Assembly: GCA_910589305.1 (NCBI GenBank)
Contig: CAJUTV010000011.1
Location: forward strand, 76,850 to 140,849
Origin: an uncultured Lachnospira sp.
GTDB taxonomy: Bacteria > Bacillota > Clostridia > Lachnospirales > Lachnospiraceae
Length of the DNA stretch: 64,000 nt
Direction of reading: 5' to 3'
The notes under the pieces were generated by a model, which was not told the DNA's origin, made no database searches, and was given only the letters and a program-made list of their open reading frames with translations. Below, one piece after another: positions 53,528 through 62,234 of the stretch. Position 1 is the stretch's first letter. Each line of letters starts with the position of its first letter. A program made the translations under genes and the position numbers.

Positions 53528-54043
53528 ATGGCTGAGGAATTTGAGATGACACAACAATTATCGGAAGATGAAATTGAATATAAAAAAAGATGGGTTTTTG
53601 AGCAGATTATCAAAATTAATGAAAAAGATAAAGAGTTAGAAGATGAAAGAAAATTAATTGAAATACAAAAAGGTATGTTGGAACGTCAAAAAAGAAGGAA
53701 TCTTCTTTTAAGTAAGCAGCTAGAAAATCAAAAAAACTTATTTGACCAGCAATGGCAGATTATGGAAAATGGGTTTCATCAGCTAGCGCTTGATAAAGAA
53801 CGCTTTGAGCGAGAAAAATTGGTTTATCGTGATACAGTATATCGAGAGGCTAGACGTGGTATGAACTATTCAGAAAATGTTAAGCTATTTTTTAAAGGGG
53901 TGGATGATACAACATCATTAAAGAAAAGGTATAAAGAGCTCTTAAAAATTTTTCATCCTGATAATACACATGGGGATTCGCAACTTATACAAGCAATTAT
54001 GTCCGAGTATGAAACGCAGAGAAGATTTTTTTTGGGAACCTAA
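53528..54043 (+). CDS. Coiled-coil protein with C-terminal J-domain-like segment
   Basis: 171 aa from ATG 53528, with AAAGGA nine bases upstream; ATG 53510 in the same frame is also possible. Residues 15-110 form a long charged coiled coil (INEKDKELEDERKLIEIQKG, QLENQKNLFDQQWQIMENG). The C-terminal ~50 residues contain SLKKRYKELLKIFHPDNTHG, including the HPD of J domains, then QAIMSEYETQRRFF as the last helix. It may stimulate DnaK-type chaperones at a client bound by the coiled coil; this is inference. No membrane segment. Confidence 0.78.
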   Translation: MAEEFEMTQQLSEDEIEYKKRWVFEQIIKINEKDKELEDERKLIEIQKGMLERQKRRNLLLSKQLENQKNLFDQQWQIMENGFHQLALDKERFEREKLVYRDTVYREARRGMNYSENVKLFFKGVDDTTSLKKRYKELLKIFHPDNTHGDSQLIQAIMSEYETQRRFFLGT

Positions 54044-54152
54044 AATTTAACTTCATTAATTTGCTTGACTTGATATGGGACAAATTGTAAAGAAAGTAAA
54101 GGGGTAAGACTTTTTAAAAGAATATGAGACATGGAAATGGAGAACAAAAGTG

Positions 54153-55418
54153 ATGAAAAGAAAAAAAGCATATATTTATATACTAATAATAATGTTTATT
54201 TTCACAGCATGTTCTAATAAAAATGAAGTAGTTAGCTATGATATGTTAAATGAAGCCAATTATATACTTTCTTTTTTTGGAAACAAATATGAGGCGGCAA
54301 ATGTAGAAGTGCTTGAACAAATTTTAACAGCTTATATGGAAGAAAATAAAGATATAAACATATCATATGAAAGTATAAAAGGAAATGATTATTTTAGTGC
54401 TTTAAAAAATAGAGAACGAGCAGGAAAGTTAGATGACATTTTTATTGTAAATCATGATACAATGTTAGAATTTTCAAATAATGGCAGTCTGGCAGATTTA
54501 ACAGATATTGTGGAAAATGTGCCGTTTTCTGAAGGAATTAAAGGACAGATGAAATCGTCAGATGGAAAAATTTATTGGGTGCCAACAATTGTATCTGCTT
54601 TTGGATTATACTGCAATATAGACCTTTTAGAAAAACATGGACAAAAAGTACCTCAAACACTTGATGAATGGAAAGATGTATGTGAATATTTTGTCTCTCA
54701 TAATATTACCCCAATTATTGCCAATAATGATATTTCTTTAAAAACATTGGCTATTGCAAAAGGGTTTTATCCGCTTTATAAAGAAGGAACACAAGTGGAA
54801 GTTTTTGAAAATATCAATAAGGGTAAAGAAAAATTAAGCACATATCTTTCGGAAGGTTTTGCATTAGCAAAAGAATTTTGTGTAAAAGGATATATTGATG
54901 TAGAAAAAACATTAGAGACAAATAAAACGTCAGATGATTTAGAACAATTTGTAAAGGGCGATTCACCTTTTATGCTGACTGGAGCATGGGCAGCGGGAAG
55001 AGTAAAAAATATGAATCCTAACTTTACATTTAAAGTAGTGCCTTATCCTATTTTAGAAAATGGTTCTGTATTAGTTATTAATCCAGATGTTTGTTTGAGT
55101 GTATCAGCAAAAGGGGAACATGTAAAATTGGCAAAGGATTTTGTCTCTTATTTTCTAAAAAAGGAAAATATATGGCGTTTTGCAGATAATCAGTCTTCAT
55201 TTATTCCATTAAATGATGAAAAGGAACCATCTCTTAATGAAATTCGAGATGTTGTAATAAGTTATCAAACACAAAGATGTGTTATTGGTTCTGATAATTA
55301 TATTCAATTTCCTATTTGGGATATTACAATGAATGTTTCAAGGAAGTTGCTGCAAAATGAAGATATGACACAACTAATGCAATGGATGGACGAACAGGTG
55401 ATAAATGCAAAAGAATAA
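54153..55418 (+). CDS. Solute-binding lipoprotein (ABC sugar-type, family 1)
   Basis: 421 aa from ATG 54153 (GTG 54150 is also possible; TGGAGAAC upstream). Residues 1-20 are a lipoprotein signal with lipobox FTAC, so the mature protein is tethered to the outer face of the membrane. The remainder is a family 1 solute-binding fold: AMDGK-like SSDGKIYWVPTIVSAFGLYC, then LPQTLDEWKDVCEYF-type text and GAWAAGRVKNMNPNFTFKVV. No permease or ATPase gene follows. Instead the next genes are a hybrid sensor kinase, so this protein more likely delivers a ligand signal to that kinase than feeds a transporter. Confidence 0.88.
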   Translation: MKRKKAYIYILIIMFIFTACSNKNEVVSYDMLNEANYILSFFGNKYEAANVEVLEQILTAYMEENKDINISYESIKGNDYFSALKNRERAGKLDDIFIVNHDTMLEFSNNGSLADLTDIVENVPFSEGIKGQMKSSDGKIYWVPTIVSAFGLYCNIDLLEKHGQKVPQTLDEWKDVCEYFVSHNITPIIANNDISLKTLAIAKGFYPLYKEGTQVEVFENINKGKEKLSTYLSEGFALAKEFCVKGYIDVEKTLETNKTSDDLEQFVKGDSPFMLTGAWAAGRVKNMNPNFTFKVVPYPILENGSVLVINPDVCLSVSAKGEHVKLAKDFVSYFLKKENIWRFADNQSSFIPLNDEKEPSLNEIRDVVISYQTQRCVIGSDNYIQFPIWDITMNVSRKLLQNEDMTQLMQWMDEQVINAKE

Positions 55419-55440
55419 AAGTTGTTTTAGGAGGTGTCAA

Positions 55441-56217
55441 ATGAAAAAGAAAAAAACAATCATTATAATTGCTATATTGTTAGTAATGACATTGATGTTG
55501 GGTGTAAGCTCTTTTTTGTTTGTTAATGGAGTTAATAGACAACTTTGGATACATTCTATTCGCACTATAACAGAGACGATTCATCAAGGAGCCAATTCTT
55601 TAAACATTCAGTTAAAAGCCGATTTTGATGTTTTAGAAATGATAAAGGCAGACATTGTAAAAGGGGATTCTTCAAAAGTTGATGCAATTATGGATTCTTA
55701 TAATATTGTAGAGCCTGATGTGAATTTATATATTTGTGATAATATAAACTCAGATAATCATATAAACCATGACAGGGAAGTTTGCAAGTATTTAGATAAA
55801 GTGGATTTAGAGCGCGGCGTATTGGATTCGCATATCAGCAGTTTAACAGGAGAACGTGTATTTAATATATTTGAGCGCATTTATTTTGAAGATAAAATAA
55901 AAGCATACTTAGTCAAGGAGTATCGCACAAAGGAAATTGCTGAACAATTTACGCTTACATTTTATAACTATAAGGGATTTTCTTATTTAATTAATCGAGA
56001 TGGAACCGTTATGGTGCGTTCTGGACACAAAAATAGTAATAAAACACTTTCTAATTTATTTGATTTAATATCTTTAGAACAAAATGAAATACAAATGATA
56101 GAAGAGTTTAAAAATAGCATTTATAAATTAAAAGCAGGGTGGGCTAAATTTAATTACAATGGCGAAGGAATGGTTTTTGTTATGAGGCACTTCGAGCAGA
56201 TTCAAACTGGCTGTTAG
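55441..56217 (+). CDS. Sensor domain of a hybrid histidine kinase (frame-broken 5' half)
   Basis: 258 aa as read, from ATG 55441 with TTAGGAGGTGTCAA; an in-frame upstream ATG (55405) is not used. One membrane helix (residues ~7-27) leads to a ~220-residue extracellular sensor domain. The ORF ends abruptly after MVFVMRHFEQIQTGC. In the next frame, the same DNA reads MVFCYEALRADSNWLLVSV, the usual junction of these sensors, and continues into the next ORF. One T missing from a run of five at 56174-56178 explains the break. Intact, the two ORFs form one protein of about 711 aa. It is a sequencing error, a mutation, or phase variation. Confidence 0.78.
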   Translation: MKKKKTIIIIAILLVMTLMLGVSSFLFVNGVNRQLWIHSIRTITETIHQGANSLNIQLKADFDVLEMIKADIVKGDSSKVDAIMDSYNIVEPDVNLYICDNINSDNHINHDREVCKYLDKVDLERGVLDSHISSLTGERVFNIFERIYFEDKIKAYLVKEYRTKEIAEQFTLTFYNYKGFSYLINRDGTVMVRSGHKNSNKTLSNLFDLISLEQNEIQMIEEFKNSIYKLKAGWAKFNYNGEGMVFVMRHFEQIQTGC

Positions 56218-57575
56218 TGTCTGTTATTCCAGAAAAAGTAATCACACAGCAAGCAGAGAGTATTTTAGTTAAAACGGTATTATTTTTAGGCATTATTGTA
56301 GCAATTATATTAATTATAGTTGGTCTTTTTTATGCAGTTAAAATGCAAGAAAGTAAAGTACATACAACACAACTTCAGAAAGCATTAAAAGAAACCGATG
56401 CGGCAAATAAGGTTAAAGGTCAATTTTTAATGAATATGTCCCATGACGTTCGCACACCTCTTAACACCATTCTTGGAATGACTGCTATTGCACAAAAAGA
56501 ATCAGACGATAAAGAAAAAATGAGTGAATGTATAAAAAAAATAGATATTGCTGGAAAACATCTTTTAAGTCTTGTCAACGATGTGTTGGATATGTCTCAG
56601 ATAGATAGCGGTAAGATGATATTGACAGAGGAGGTTATTTCTCTTACACAATTGTTTAAAAAAGTTGCAGATATGATGAAGATTGAAGCAAAAGAAGCAA
56701 AATTAACTATTGATTGGACTATTCAATTAAAAGATGAAATTATTATTGGCGATTCACTGCGAATACAACAAGTGCTGATTAATATTATTAATAATGCTAT
56801 AAAATATACATCAGAAGGCGGTCATGTGCTGTTAGAGATGATACAGTTAGAAGATAAAGTCAAAGAAGGATATGGCACATATCGTTTTTCTTGTACAGAC
56901 ACCGGTATTGGAATGAGACAGGATTTTTTAGAACGTATATTTTTATTTTTTGAACGGGATAAAAATACAACACTTAGCGGGGTTGCTGGTACTGGTGTAG
57001 GACTTGCTATAACAAAGGGAATATTAGACCTTATGGGAGGCTCCATTTGTGTAAAAAGTGAATTAAATAAAGGCTCCACATTTACAGTTGATTTTCATTT
57101 TAAAGTACAAAAACAAGAATTGCAAAAAGAACAAGATACGATTCAAGATGTTATAGTAGACAGTAATTCACAGGAGCAAACACAAGATTATACTAATAAA
57201 CGAATCCTTTTAGTGGAAGATGTTGAGTTAAATATGGAGATTGCAGAGGAATTAATTGGCACAACAGGCGTTCAGATTGACAAGGCATATAATGGCAAAG
57301 AGGCAGTTGAATTATTTTCTAAAAATCCTTGTGGGTATTATAACCTTATTTTTATGGATATTCAAATGCCTGTCATGGACGGATATGAGGCGACAAGTCA
57401 AATTCGCAGTTTAGATAAACCAGATTCTAAGAGCATTCCAATTGTTGCGCTGTCTGCCAATGCGCTTGCCGATGATATAGAAAATTCGCTTAATGCTGGT
57501 ATGAATGAGCATATTGCAAAACCTATTGATATGGAAGCTGTTTGGAAAGTGTTAAAAAAATATTTAAATGAATAG
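56217..57575 (+). CDS. Hybrid histidine kinase, catalytic and receiver half (frame-broken 3' part)
   Basis: 452 aa as read from GTG 56217, which lacks a good ribosome binding site, as expected if it is the continuation of the upstream ORF. Membrane helix at ~18-40 (LFLGIIVAIILIIVGLFYAV), then H-box FLMNMSHDVRTPLNTILGM with the phospho-His, N-box NIINNAIKYTSEGG, G-boxes DTGIGM and GTGVGLAITKG, and a C-terminal receiver (about 330-452) with phospho-acceptor Asp in IFMDIQMPVMDGYEAT. No DNA-binding output is present, so phosphotransfer to another protein is needed. Partner of the solute-binding lipoprotein upstream. Confidence 0.85.
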   Translation: MSVIPEKVITQQAESILVKTVLFLGIIVAIILIIVGLFYAVKMQESKVHTTQLQKALKETDAANKVKGQFLMNMSHDVRTPLNTILGMTAIAQKESDDKEKMSECIKKIDIAGKHLLSLVNDVLDMSQIDSGKMILTEEVISLTQLFKKVADMMKIEAKEAKLTIDWTIQLKDEIIIGDSLRIQQVLINIINNAIKYTSEGGHVLLEMIQLEDKVKEGYGTYRFSCTDTGIGMRQDFLERIFLFFERDKNTTLSGVAGTGVGLAITKGILDLMGGSICVKSELNKGSTFTVDFHFKVQKQELQKEQDTIQDVIVDSNSQEQTQDYTNKRILLVEDVELNMEIAEELIGTTGVQIDKAYNGKEAVELFSKNPCGYYNLIFMDIQMPVMDGYEATSQIRSLDKPDSKSIPIVALSANALADDIENSLNAGMNEHIAKPIDMEAVWKVLKKYLNE

Positions 57576-57629
57576 ACCTATGTCTGGGCTTGCAATGAAA
57601 ATGAAAATTTTGTAATATAATAATAACTG

Positions 57630-57713
57630 TTTAGCTATATGGAATATATATTTTAGCATTTGTTAAGCGGATATTTGTAATCTGCTTTGCTGCCTGCATA
57701 TAGCTAAAGGTTA
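57630..57713 (-). repeat. Dispersed structured repeat, copy g (remnant) in an inverted repeat
   Basis: The reverse complement contains GGCAGCAAAGCAGATT and ACAAATATCCGCTTAAC, the 3' hairpin block of the family. The copy is enclosed by the 11-bp inverted repeat TTTAGCTATAT (57630-57640) and ATATAGCTAAA (57698-57708). Confidence 0.6.
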
Positions 57714-57788
57714 CATATAATACCATGTTTATATTTGTACTGCAACTAAATGTGGTGTAGGTATAAGCATTGTAGGAAAGGGGAAAGG

Positions 57789-57914
57789 TTGAAAATTAAA
57801 ATTTTCAATCGACAAGTTCTTTTGCAAAAGATTGCTGCGCATAAAAGGCTGCTATACAGCCTCGCAAAAACTTGAGCCATTGGCGCCCCCTAAAAATCAG
57901 TCGCAGCATGGAGG
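57789..57914 (+). promoter_or_regulatory. Structured leader of dapL with pseudoknot at the Shine-Dalgarno
   Basis: Hairpin TTGAAAATT/AATTTTCAA at the 5' end, then a long stem (57813-57825 with 57864-57874) enclosing GGCTG/CAGCC (57847-57861) and TGCTGCG (57833-57839). TGCTGCG is perfectly complementary to CGCAGCA (57902-57908), which directly precedes the TGGAGG ribosome binding site. It lacks the known lysine riboswitch core. A candidate translational switch. Confidence 0.55.
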
Positions 57915-57920
57915 TTAAAG

Positions 57921-59135
57921 ATGTTAAAAATAAATGATAATTATTTAAAATTGCCTGGCAGTTATCTTTTTTCAACGATAGCAAAGAAGGTTCAAGCATT
58001 TACAGAAGCAAATCCAGATAAAAAGATTATACGTCTTGGAATAGGCGATGTGACACAGCCTTTGTCACCAGCTATTATTACAGCTCTTCACGGAGCAGTT
58101 GATGATATGTCTAAAGCAGAGACGTTTCATGGATATGCTCCTGATTTGGGATATGCTTTTTTAAGAGAGGCGATAGCTGCCAATGACTATGCGGCACGCG
58201 GCTGTGATATTGCAGCAGATGAGATATTTATCAGTGATGGTGCAAAATCGGATTCGGGCAATATTGGCGATATATTTTCAGTGGATAATAAAATTGCAGT
58301 CTGTGACCCTGTATATCCCGTTTATGTTGATACTAATGCTATGGCAGGACGAACAGGTGATTACTTAGCAGACCAGCAAAAATGGAGCAATGTTATTTAT
58401 ATGCCTTGTACATCAGAAACAAATTTTGCCCCAGAACTTCCAAAAGAAACACCAGATATTATCTATTTATGTTTTCCTAATAATCCAACTGGTTCAACAA
58501 TTACAAAGCCTGAGCTTCAAAAATGGGTTGATTATGCAAATGAAAAAGGTGCTGTGATTATCTATGATGCAGCTTATGAAGCTTATATTTCAGAAGAAAA
58601 TGTGCCGCACTCTATCTATGAATGTGACGGAGCCCAAACTTGCGCCATTGAGCTTAGGAGTTTTTCTAAAAATGCTGGGTTTACAGGCGTTCGACTTGGT
58701 TTTACCGTTATTCCAAAAGCATTAAAGCGTGAGGGAACAACATTGCATAGCTTGTGGGCAAGAAGACATGGAACAAAGTTTAACGGTGCGCCATATATTG
58801 TGCAAAGAGCAGGAGAGGCTGTGTATTCTGAGGAAGGAAAAGAACAGACAAAACAATTGATTGCATATTATATGAACAATGCCAAAGTGATTTTAGAAGG
58901 GCTTAAAGCGGCTGGATATACTGTTTCCGGTGGTGTCAATGCACCATATATTTGGTTAAAGACACCTGATAAAATGACTTCATGGGAATTTTTTGATAAT
59001 CTTCTTGAAAAGGCAAATGTTGTTGGAACGCCAGGTTCAGGTTTTGGACCAAGCGGTGAAGGCTATTTTAGACTGACAGCGTTTGGCTCTTATGAAAATA
59101 CAATTGCAGCAGTAGAGCGAATTAAAAAAATGTAA
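57921..59135 (+). CDS. dapL: LL-diaminopimelate aminotransferase
   Basis: 404 aa; ATG 57921 with TGGAGGTTAAAG upstream. It makes LL-diaminopimelate from tetrahydrodipicolinate with glutamate, the short route to lysine and peptidoglycan precursors found in many Clostridia. PLP aminotransferase fold: N-terminal DNYLKLPGSYLFSTIAKK, GDVTQPL, ISDGAKSDSGNIGDIF, LCFPNNPTGSTITK, and the Schiff-base Lys in ELRSFSKNAGFTGVRLGF. Length is typical. It has its own structured leader and is monocistronic, ending in a two-hairpin element. Confidence 0.96.
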   Translation: MLKINDNYLKLPGSYLFSTIAKKVQAFTEANPDKKIIRLGIGDVTQPLSPAIITALHGAVDDMSKAETFHGYAPDLGYAFLREAIAANDYAARGCDIAADEIFISDGAKSDSGNIGDIFSVDNKIAVCDPVYPVYVDTNAMAGRTGDYLADQQKWSNVIYMPCTSETNFAPELPKETPDIIYLCFPNNPTGSTITKPELQKWVDYANEKGAVIIYDAAYEAYISEENVPHSIYECDGAQTCAIELRSFSKNAGFTGVRLGFTVIPKALKREGTTLHSLWARRHGTKFNGAPYIVQRAGEAVYSEEGKEQTKQLIAYYMNNAKVILEGLKAAGYTVSGGVNAPYIWLKTPDKMTSWEFFDNLLEKANVVGTPGSGFGPSGEGYFRLTAFGSYENTIAAVERIKKM

Positions 59136-59156
59136 TAATTATATTTTAATTTTATC

Positions 59157-59224
59157 AGGGAAGTTTTCCGTTTAAAAAGCGGAAGAGTTCCCTATTTTGG
59201 CAGGAGTTTAAGTTTTTGCCAAAA
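59157..59224. repeat. Two-hairpin element, copy 2, after dapL
   Basis: Hairpin 1 AGGGAA...TTCCCT around TTTAAAAAGC and hairpin 2 TTTTGGCA/TGCCAAAA, the same layout as 23862-23930. Hairpin 2 keeps pairing despite changes (GGCAG/CTGCT versus GGCA/TGCC). Confidence 0.7.
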
Positions 59225-59275
59225 TGTTATGAAGTGATTTTGTTGTCTTTTTTGCATTTGAATAATTGATGTTAG

Positions 59276-59318
59276 ATAAATAAGCAAGTAGCGTAGCGGA
59301 TTGCGAATATCGGCTTAA
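59276..59318 (+). repeat. Dispersed structured repeat, copy h (remnant)
   Basis: AAATAAGCAAGTAGCGTAGC then GGATTGCGAATATCGGCTTA, the 3' block of the family, upstream of the Rpn-type gene. The 390-base gap around it holds this copy, the two-hairpin element and a promoter (59396). Confidence 0.65.
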
Positions 59319-59395
59319 CTATAAGATTAAATAAATTTAAAAATGAATTTGATAGTACAATTATTATTTTTATTATAAAATATTTATTTTTAATA

Positions 59396-59424
59396 TTGAC
59401 TTTTATATGGAAATATTATATATT
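59396..59424 (+). promoter_or_regulatory. Promoter upstream of the Rpn-type gene
   Basis: TTGACT (59396-59401), 17-base spacer, TATATT (59419-59424). Confidence 0.6.
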
Positions 59425-59525
59425 TAATATATAAAATATGATTTTAATAAAAATACAATTTGCGTTACTTGAACTTATAATAAAGAAATGATATGATAAA
59501 ATCACCAAGCAGAAAAGGATAAAGC

Positions 59526-60455
59526 ATGGCAAATATATATGATGGGGCATTTCGTACAATTATAAATGATTGTCGAAAATGGATTATTCCCCTAGTCAAT
59601 GAGATTTTTGGAGAGAATTATACAGGTAATGAAGAAGTCTGCTTTCTTCCAAATGAACATTTTTTAGACCAACAGGACAAGCCTGATAAAGAGCGAATAA
59701 CAGATACAAATTTTAGAATTATTGGAAAAGATATAAAGAAATATCATATAGAATGTGAGAGCAGTTATCCAGATAGAAAAATTACAATCAGACTTTTTGA
59801 ATATGATGCACAGATAGCGCTTGATGAAGGTGAGATTATAGAGGAAACATTGACAGTAACATTTCCTAACACAGCAGTGCTATATCTTAGAACTTACAAA
59901 AAAACGCCGAATAAAATGAAGTATGTGATTGCCACACCAGGAGGAATTGTACAGTATAATATACCAATTATAAAAATGCAGGATTATTCATTAGATACTA
60001 TTTTTGAAAAAAGGTTGTTTATGTTGATTCCATTTTATATTTTTTCACATGAGAATCGTTTTTCCGAATATAACAGGAATGAGCAGAAACTGAAAGAATT
60101 AAAGGTAGAGTATCAAGTTATTTTAGAAAAATTGGATAAATTAGAACAACAGGAAGTGATAGGGGCATTTGACAAGCGTACAATTATAGAACTTTCTGGA
60201 GATGTAATTCAAGAAATTGCACGGCGATATGAGAATGTGCAGAAAGGTATAGGTGATATGATGAGAGGAGCATTGATTGAAACAGAAGCAAGAACGATTT
60301 TGAATCAGGGAAAAAGTCAGGGTATAAGTGAAACAAAAAAGAAAACAGCAATGAAAATGTTAAAAAGGGGCAAGTTGACAACTGAAGAAATTGCGGAGGA
60401 TTTAGAACTTAGTATAGAAGAAGTAGAACAGCTTGCAAAATTGCAGACGATGTGA
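59526..60455 (+). CDS. Rpn/PD-(D/E)XK family nuclease-like protein
   Basis: 309 aa; ATG 59526 with AAAAGGATAAAGC upstream. The N-terminal ~160 residues resemble the Rpn (recombination-promoting nuclease) or transposase_31-like PD-(D/E)XK fold: RITDTNFRII carries the acidic Asp, KYHIECESSYPDRKITIRLF carries the Glu/Lys-type active strand. The C-terminal region is helical, with KKTAMKMLKRGKLTTEEIAE repeating the typical tail that ends such proteins. These genes are abundant in Lachnospiraceae and often present in many copies. No transposon ends are visible next to it. DNA target unknown. Confidence 0.84.
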   Translation: MANIYDGAFRTIINDCRKWIIPLVNEIFGENYTGNEEVCFLPNEHFLDQQDKPDKERITDTNFRIIGKDIKKYHIECESSYPDRKITIRLFEYDAQIALDEGEIIEETLTVTFPNTAVLYLRTYKKTPNKMKYVIATPGGIVQYNIPIIKMQDYSLDTIFEKRLFMLIPFYIFSHENRFSEYNRNEQKLKELKVEYQVILEKLDKLEQQEVIGAFDKRTIIELSGDVIQEIARRYENVQKGIGDMMRGALIETEARTILNQGKSQGISETKKKTAMKMLKRGKLTTEEIAEDLELSIEEVEQLAKLQTM

Positions 60456-60557
60456 AACAGCAGAAGAAAATGTGTTTAAAGCATAAATTTTTAGTTTATT
60501 ATTGATATATTTAAAATATAATCGGGTTTTAGAGTTATCCTTATATAAATAAAAGAA

Positions 60558-60578
60558 GCTGCCGCATAATGCGACAGC
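60558..60578 (-). terminator. Terminator of the EF-hand-like protein gene
   Basis: Imperfect 10-bp inverted repeat GCTGCCGCAT/ATGCGACAGC (one mismatch). Read on the minus strand it is followed by TTCTTTTATTT. Confidence 0.65.
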
Positions 60579-60714
60579 AAAAAAGACTATTTCAAGTTTT
60601 GTTCAGATATAAAAAATATAAACAATTTTTAAATTAAATTTTAAGTCAAATACCTTGCTTCAAGTAATAGGGTATTCAATCCTTGTGACATTTCATTGCT
60701 TGTGGGAATAAAAT

Positions 60715-61959
60715 TTAAAAATCCACCTGTTGTATCGAGCCAGCTTCGCCATTTTCATGAAGATATATACCTGTACTGCGCACCTGTCCTACAAGTTTTT
60801 GTTCGTCATCTTTTAAAGAAAATTCAGTTTTAGAGCTGCCAAGATAGATTGCGCCGACATCGGCTTCTTTCAATGACAATAAGCGTTCTTTTCCATCACT
60901 GTCTCGAACCCATACTTTTAATTTACTATAAATTTCATCAGCTTCATCAATCCATCCATTTCCATCAGAATCATATGCGGCAAGTTCTTTAAATCCATTG
61001 CCAGTGTTTGGTCCAAATAACTCACTGCCATCATTAATAATGCCATCGTTATTTTTATCCAATGCAAGATAACCGCTTCCAGAATTTAGCTGTGCAATTT
61101 CTTCCTTTTTTCCATCACAGTCTAAATCAAAGAAAAATGTCTGGTCACTCACTGTCGTAGGATTACTGTCTAGGTTAATTACTAAAGGGTCTGTAAGAAT
61201 TTGAGGATAGCTTTCTACATAGCTTAATTCGTTATATTCTGTAAAGGAGCGTGACATTTCAACATTTAATCCAAATTTAATCTCTCTGCCATCAGCAGTG
61301 ACAACCGTTCCTTCACCGTTAAATTTCGTACATTCTTTTTCTTCATAAAAAGAAGAATAGCCATGTTCAATCGTTAAAACAGAAGGAGAAAGATTGTTTG
61401 TAAGAATTAAAGAATTGTTATTATTAAAGTTTTTCTGATAATTCTTATAGGCATAACTGTCTTCAAATCCTCCTCGAAAACGCAATCTTTTAAGAATATT
61501 CATCAAAGTTGAAAATAATCGGTTAGAAACTTCATTGTATGTATTTCTTAGATTTAATAAAGCCTCTTCTTCTGTCGTTTGATTGGTAACTTCAGAATTG
61601 GTGTTGTCTGAAATTTCTTTGTTATTAGAGATTTCTTGATTGTCAGAGGTTTTGTCTGTATTGGAGTCATTGTCATTGAGTACATTGCCATAGGCGTTTA
61701 AAAGCATTCCTTTTTTGGCATAAGAAAATACACCATACATCATAGAATCTGAAGATTGGTGATTTTCATATTGAGAATAGTATGAATCACCTTCTCCATT
61801 GGTTTTGTAAGATTCATTTATAACATATTTGTTTGTGAGTTTTCTGCCAAATGTTTGAGTACTCATACCAGCGTGGTGTGAGGTGTAGCTGTTTTGTGTA
61901 GAATAATTAGAGTATGTTCTGTTCGATTCAAGATTTACTTTACTTTTTGCAATTATCAT
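60715..61959 (-). CDS. EF-hand-like calcium-binding protein of unknown role
   Basis: 414 aa from ATG 61959, with GGAGGTTAAA upstream on the minus strand; the ORF is open to 61971. There is no signal peptide. The first ~150 residues are low-complexity, rich in Ser, Asn, Thr and Tyr. The C-terminal ~150 residues carry three Asp-rich calcium loops: DLDCDGKKEEIAQL, DKNNDGIINDGSELFG and DSDGNGWIDEADEIYSK. These match dockerin/EF-hand-type loops found in RTX-like and secreted proteins of Firmicutes. The absence of a signal suggests export through a non-Sec route such as the flagellar apparatus, or a cytoplasmic role; not resolved. Confidence 0.75.
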   Translation of the reverse strand: MIIAKSKVNLESNRTYSNYSTQNSYTSHHAGMSTQTFGRKLTNKYVINESYKTNGEGDSYYSQYENHQSSDSMMYGVFSYAKKGMLLNAYGNVLNDNDSNTDKTSDNQEISNNKEISDNTNSEVTNQTTEEEALLNLRNTYNEVSNRLFSTLMNILKRLRFRGGFEDSYAYKNYQKNFNNNNSLILTNNLSPSVLTIEHGYSSFYEEKECTKFNGEGTVVTADGREIKFGLNVEMSRSFTEYNELSYVESYPQILTDPLVINLDSNPTTVSDQTFFFDLDCDGKKEEIAQLNSGSGYLALDKNNDGIINDGSELFGPNTGNGFKELAAYDSDGNGWIDEADEIYSKLKVWVRDSDGKERLLSLKEADVGAIYLGSSKTEFSLKDDEQKLVGQVRSTGIYLHENGEAGSIQQVDF

Positions 61960-62234
61960 TTTAACCTCCATAAATGATTACAGCAATGAACACATTTATA
62001 AGGTAGCACATAATGTAAGTAATTATTAAGAACACTAATTATATCGGCAATATTTGGAAAATATTTATAAGTTATCTTTTATAAAAATAGTTTGTAAAAG
62101 TACTTGCTATTTTGGTAGGCATGATTTACTATTAAATATGGAAGATTTAGGCAGTCAGCTATGTCTTAAAAGGATTGTTGATTGCAGTCGGACAACTATA
62201 AAAACCGTTTTTAAATGCGGGAATGGAGGTATTT

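Noticed and set aside
57789..57914. Lysine riboswitch upstream of dapL
   Set aside because: It is too short and lacks the conserved lysine riboswitch core blocks.
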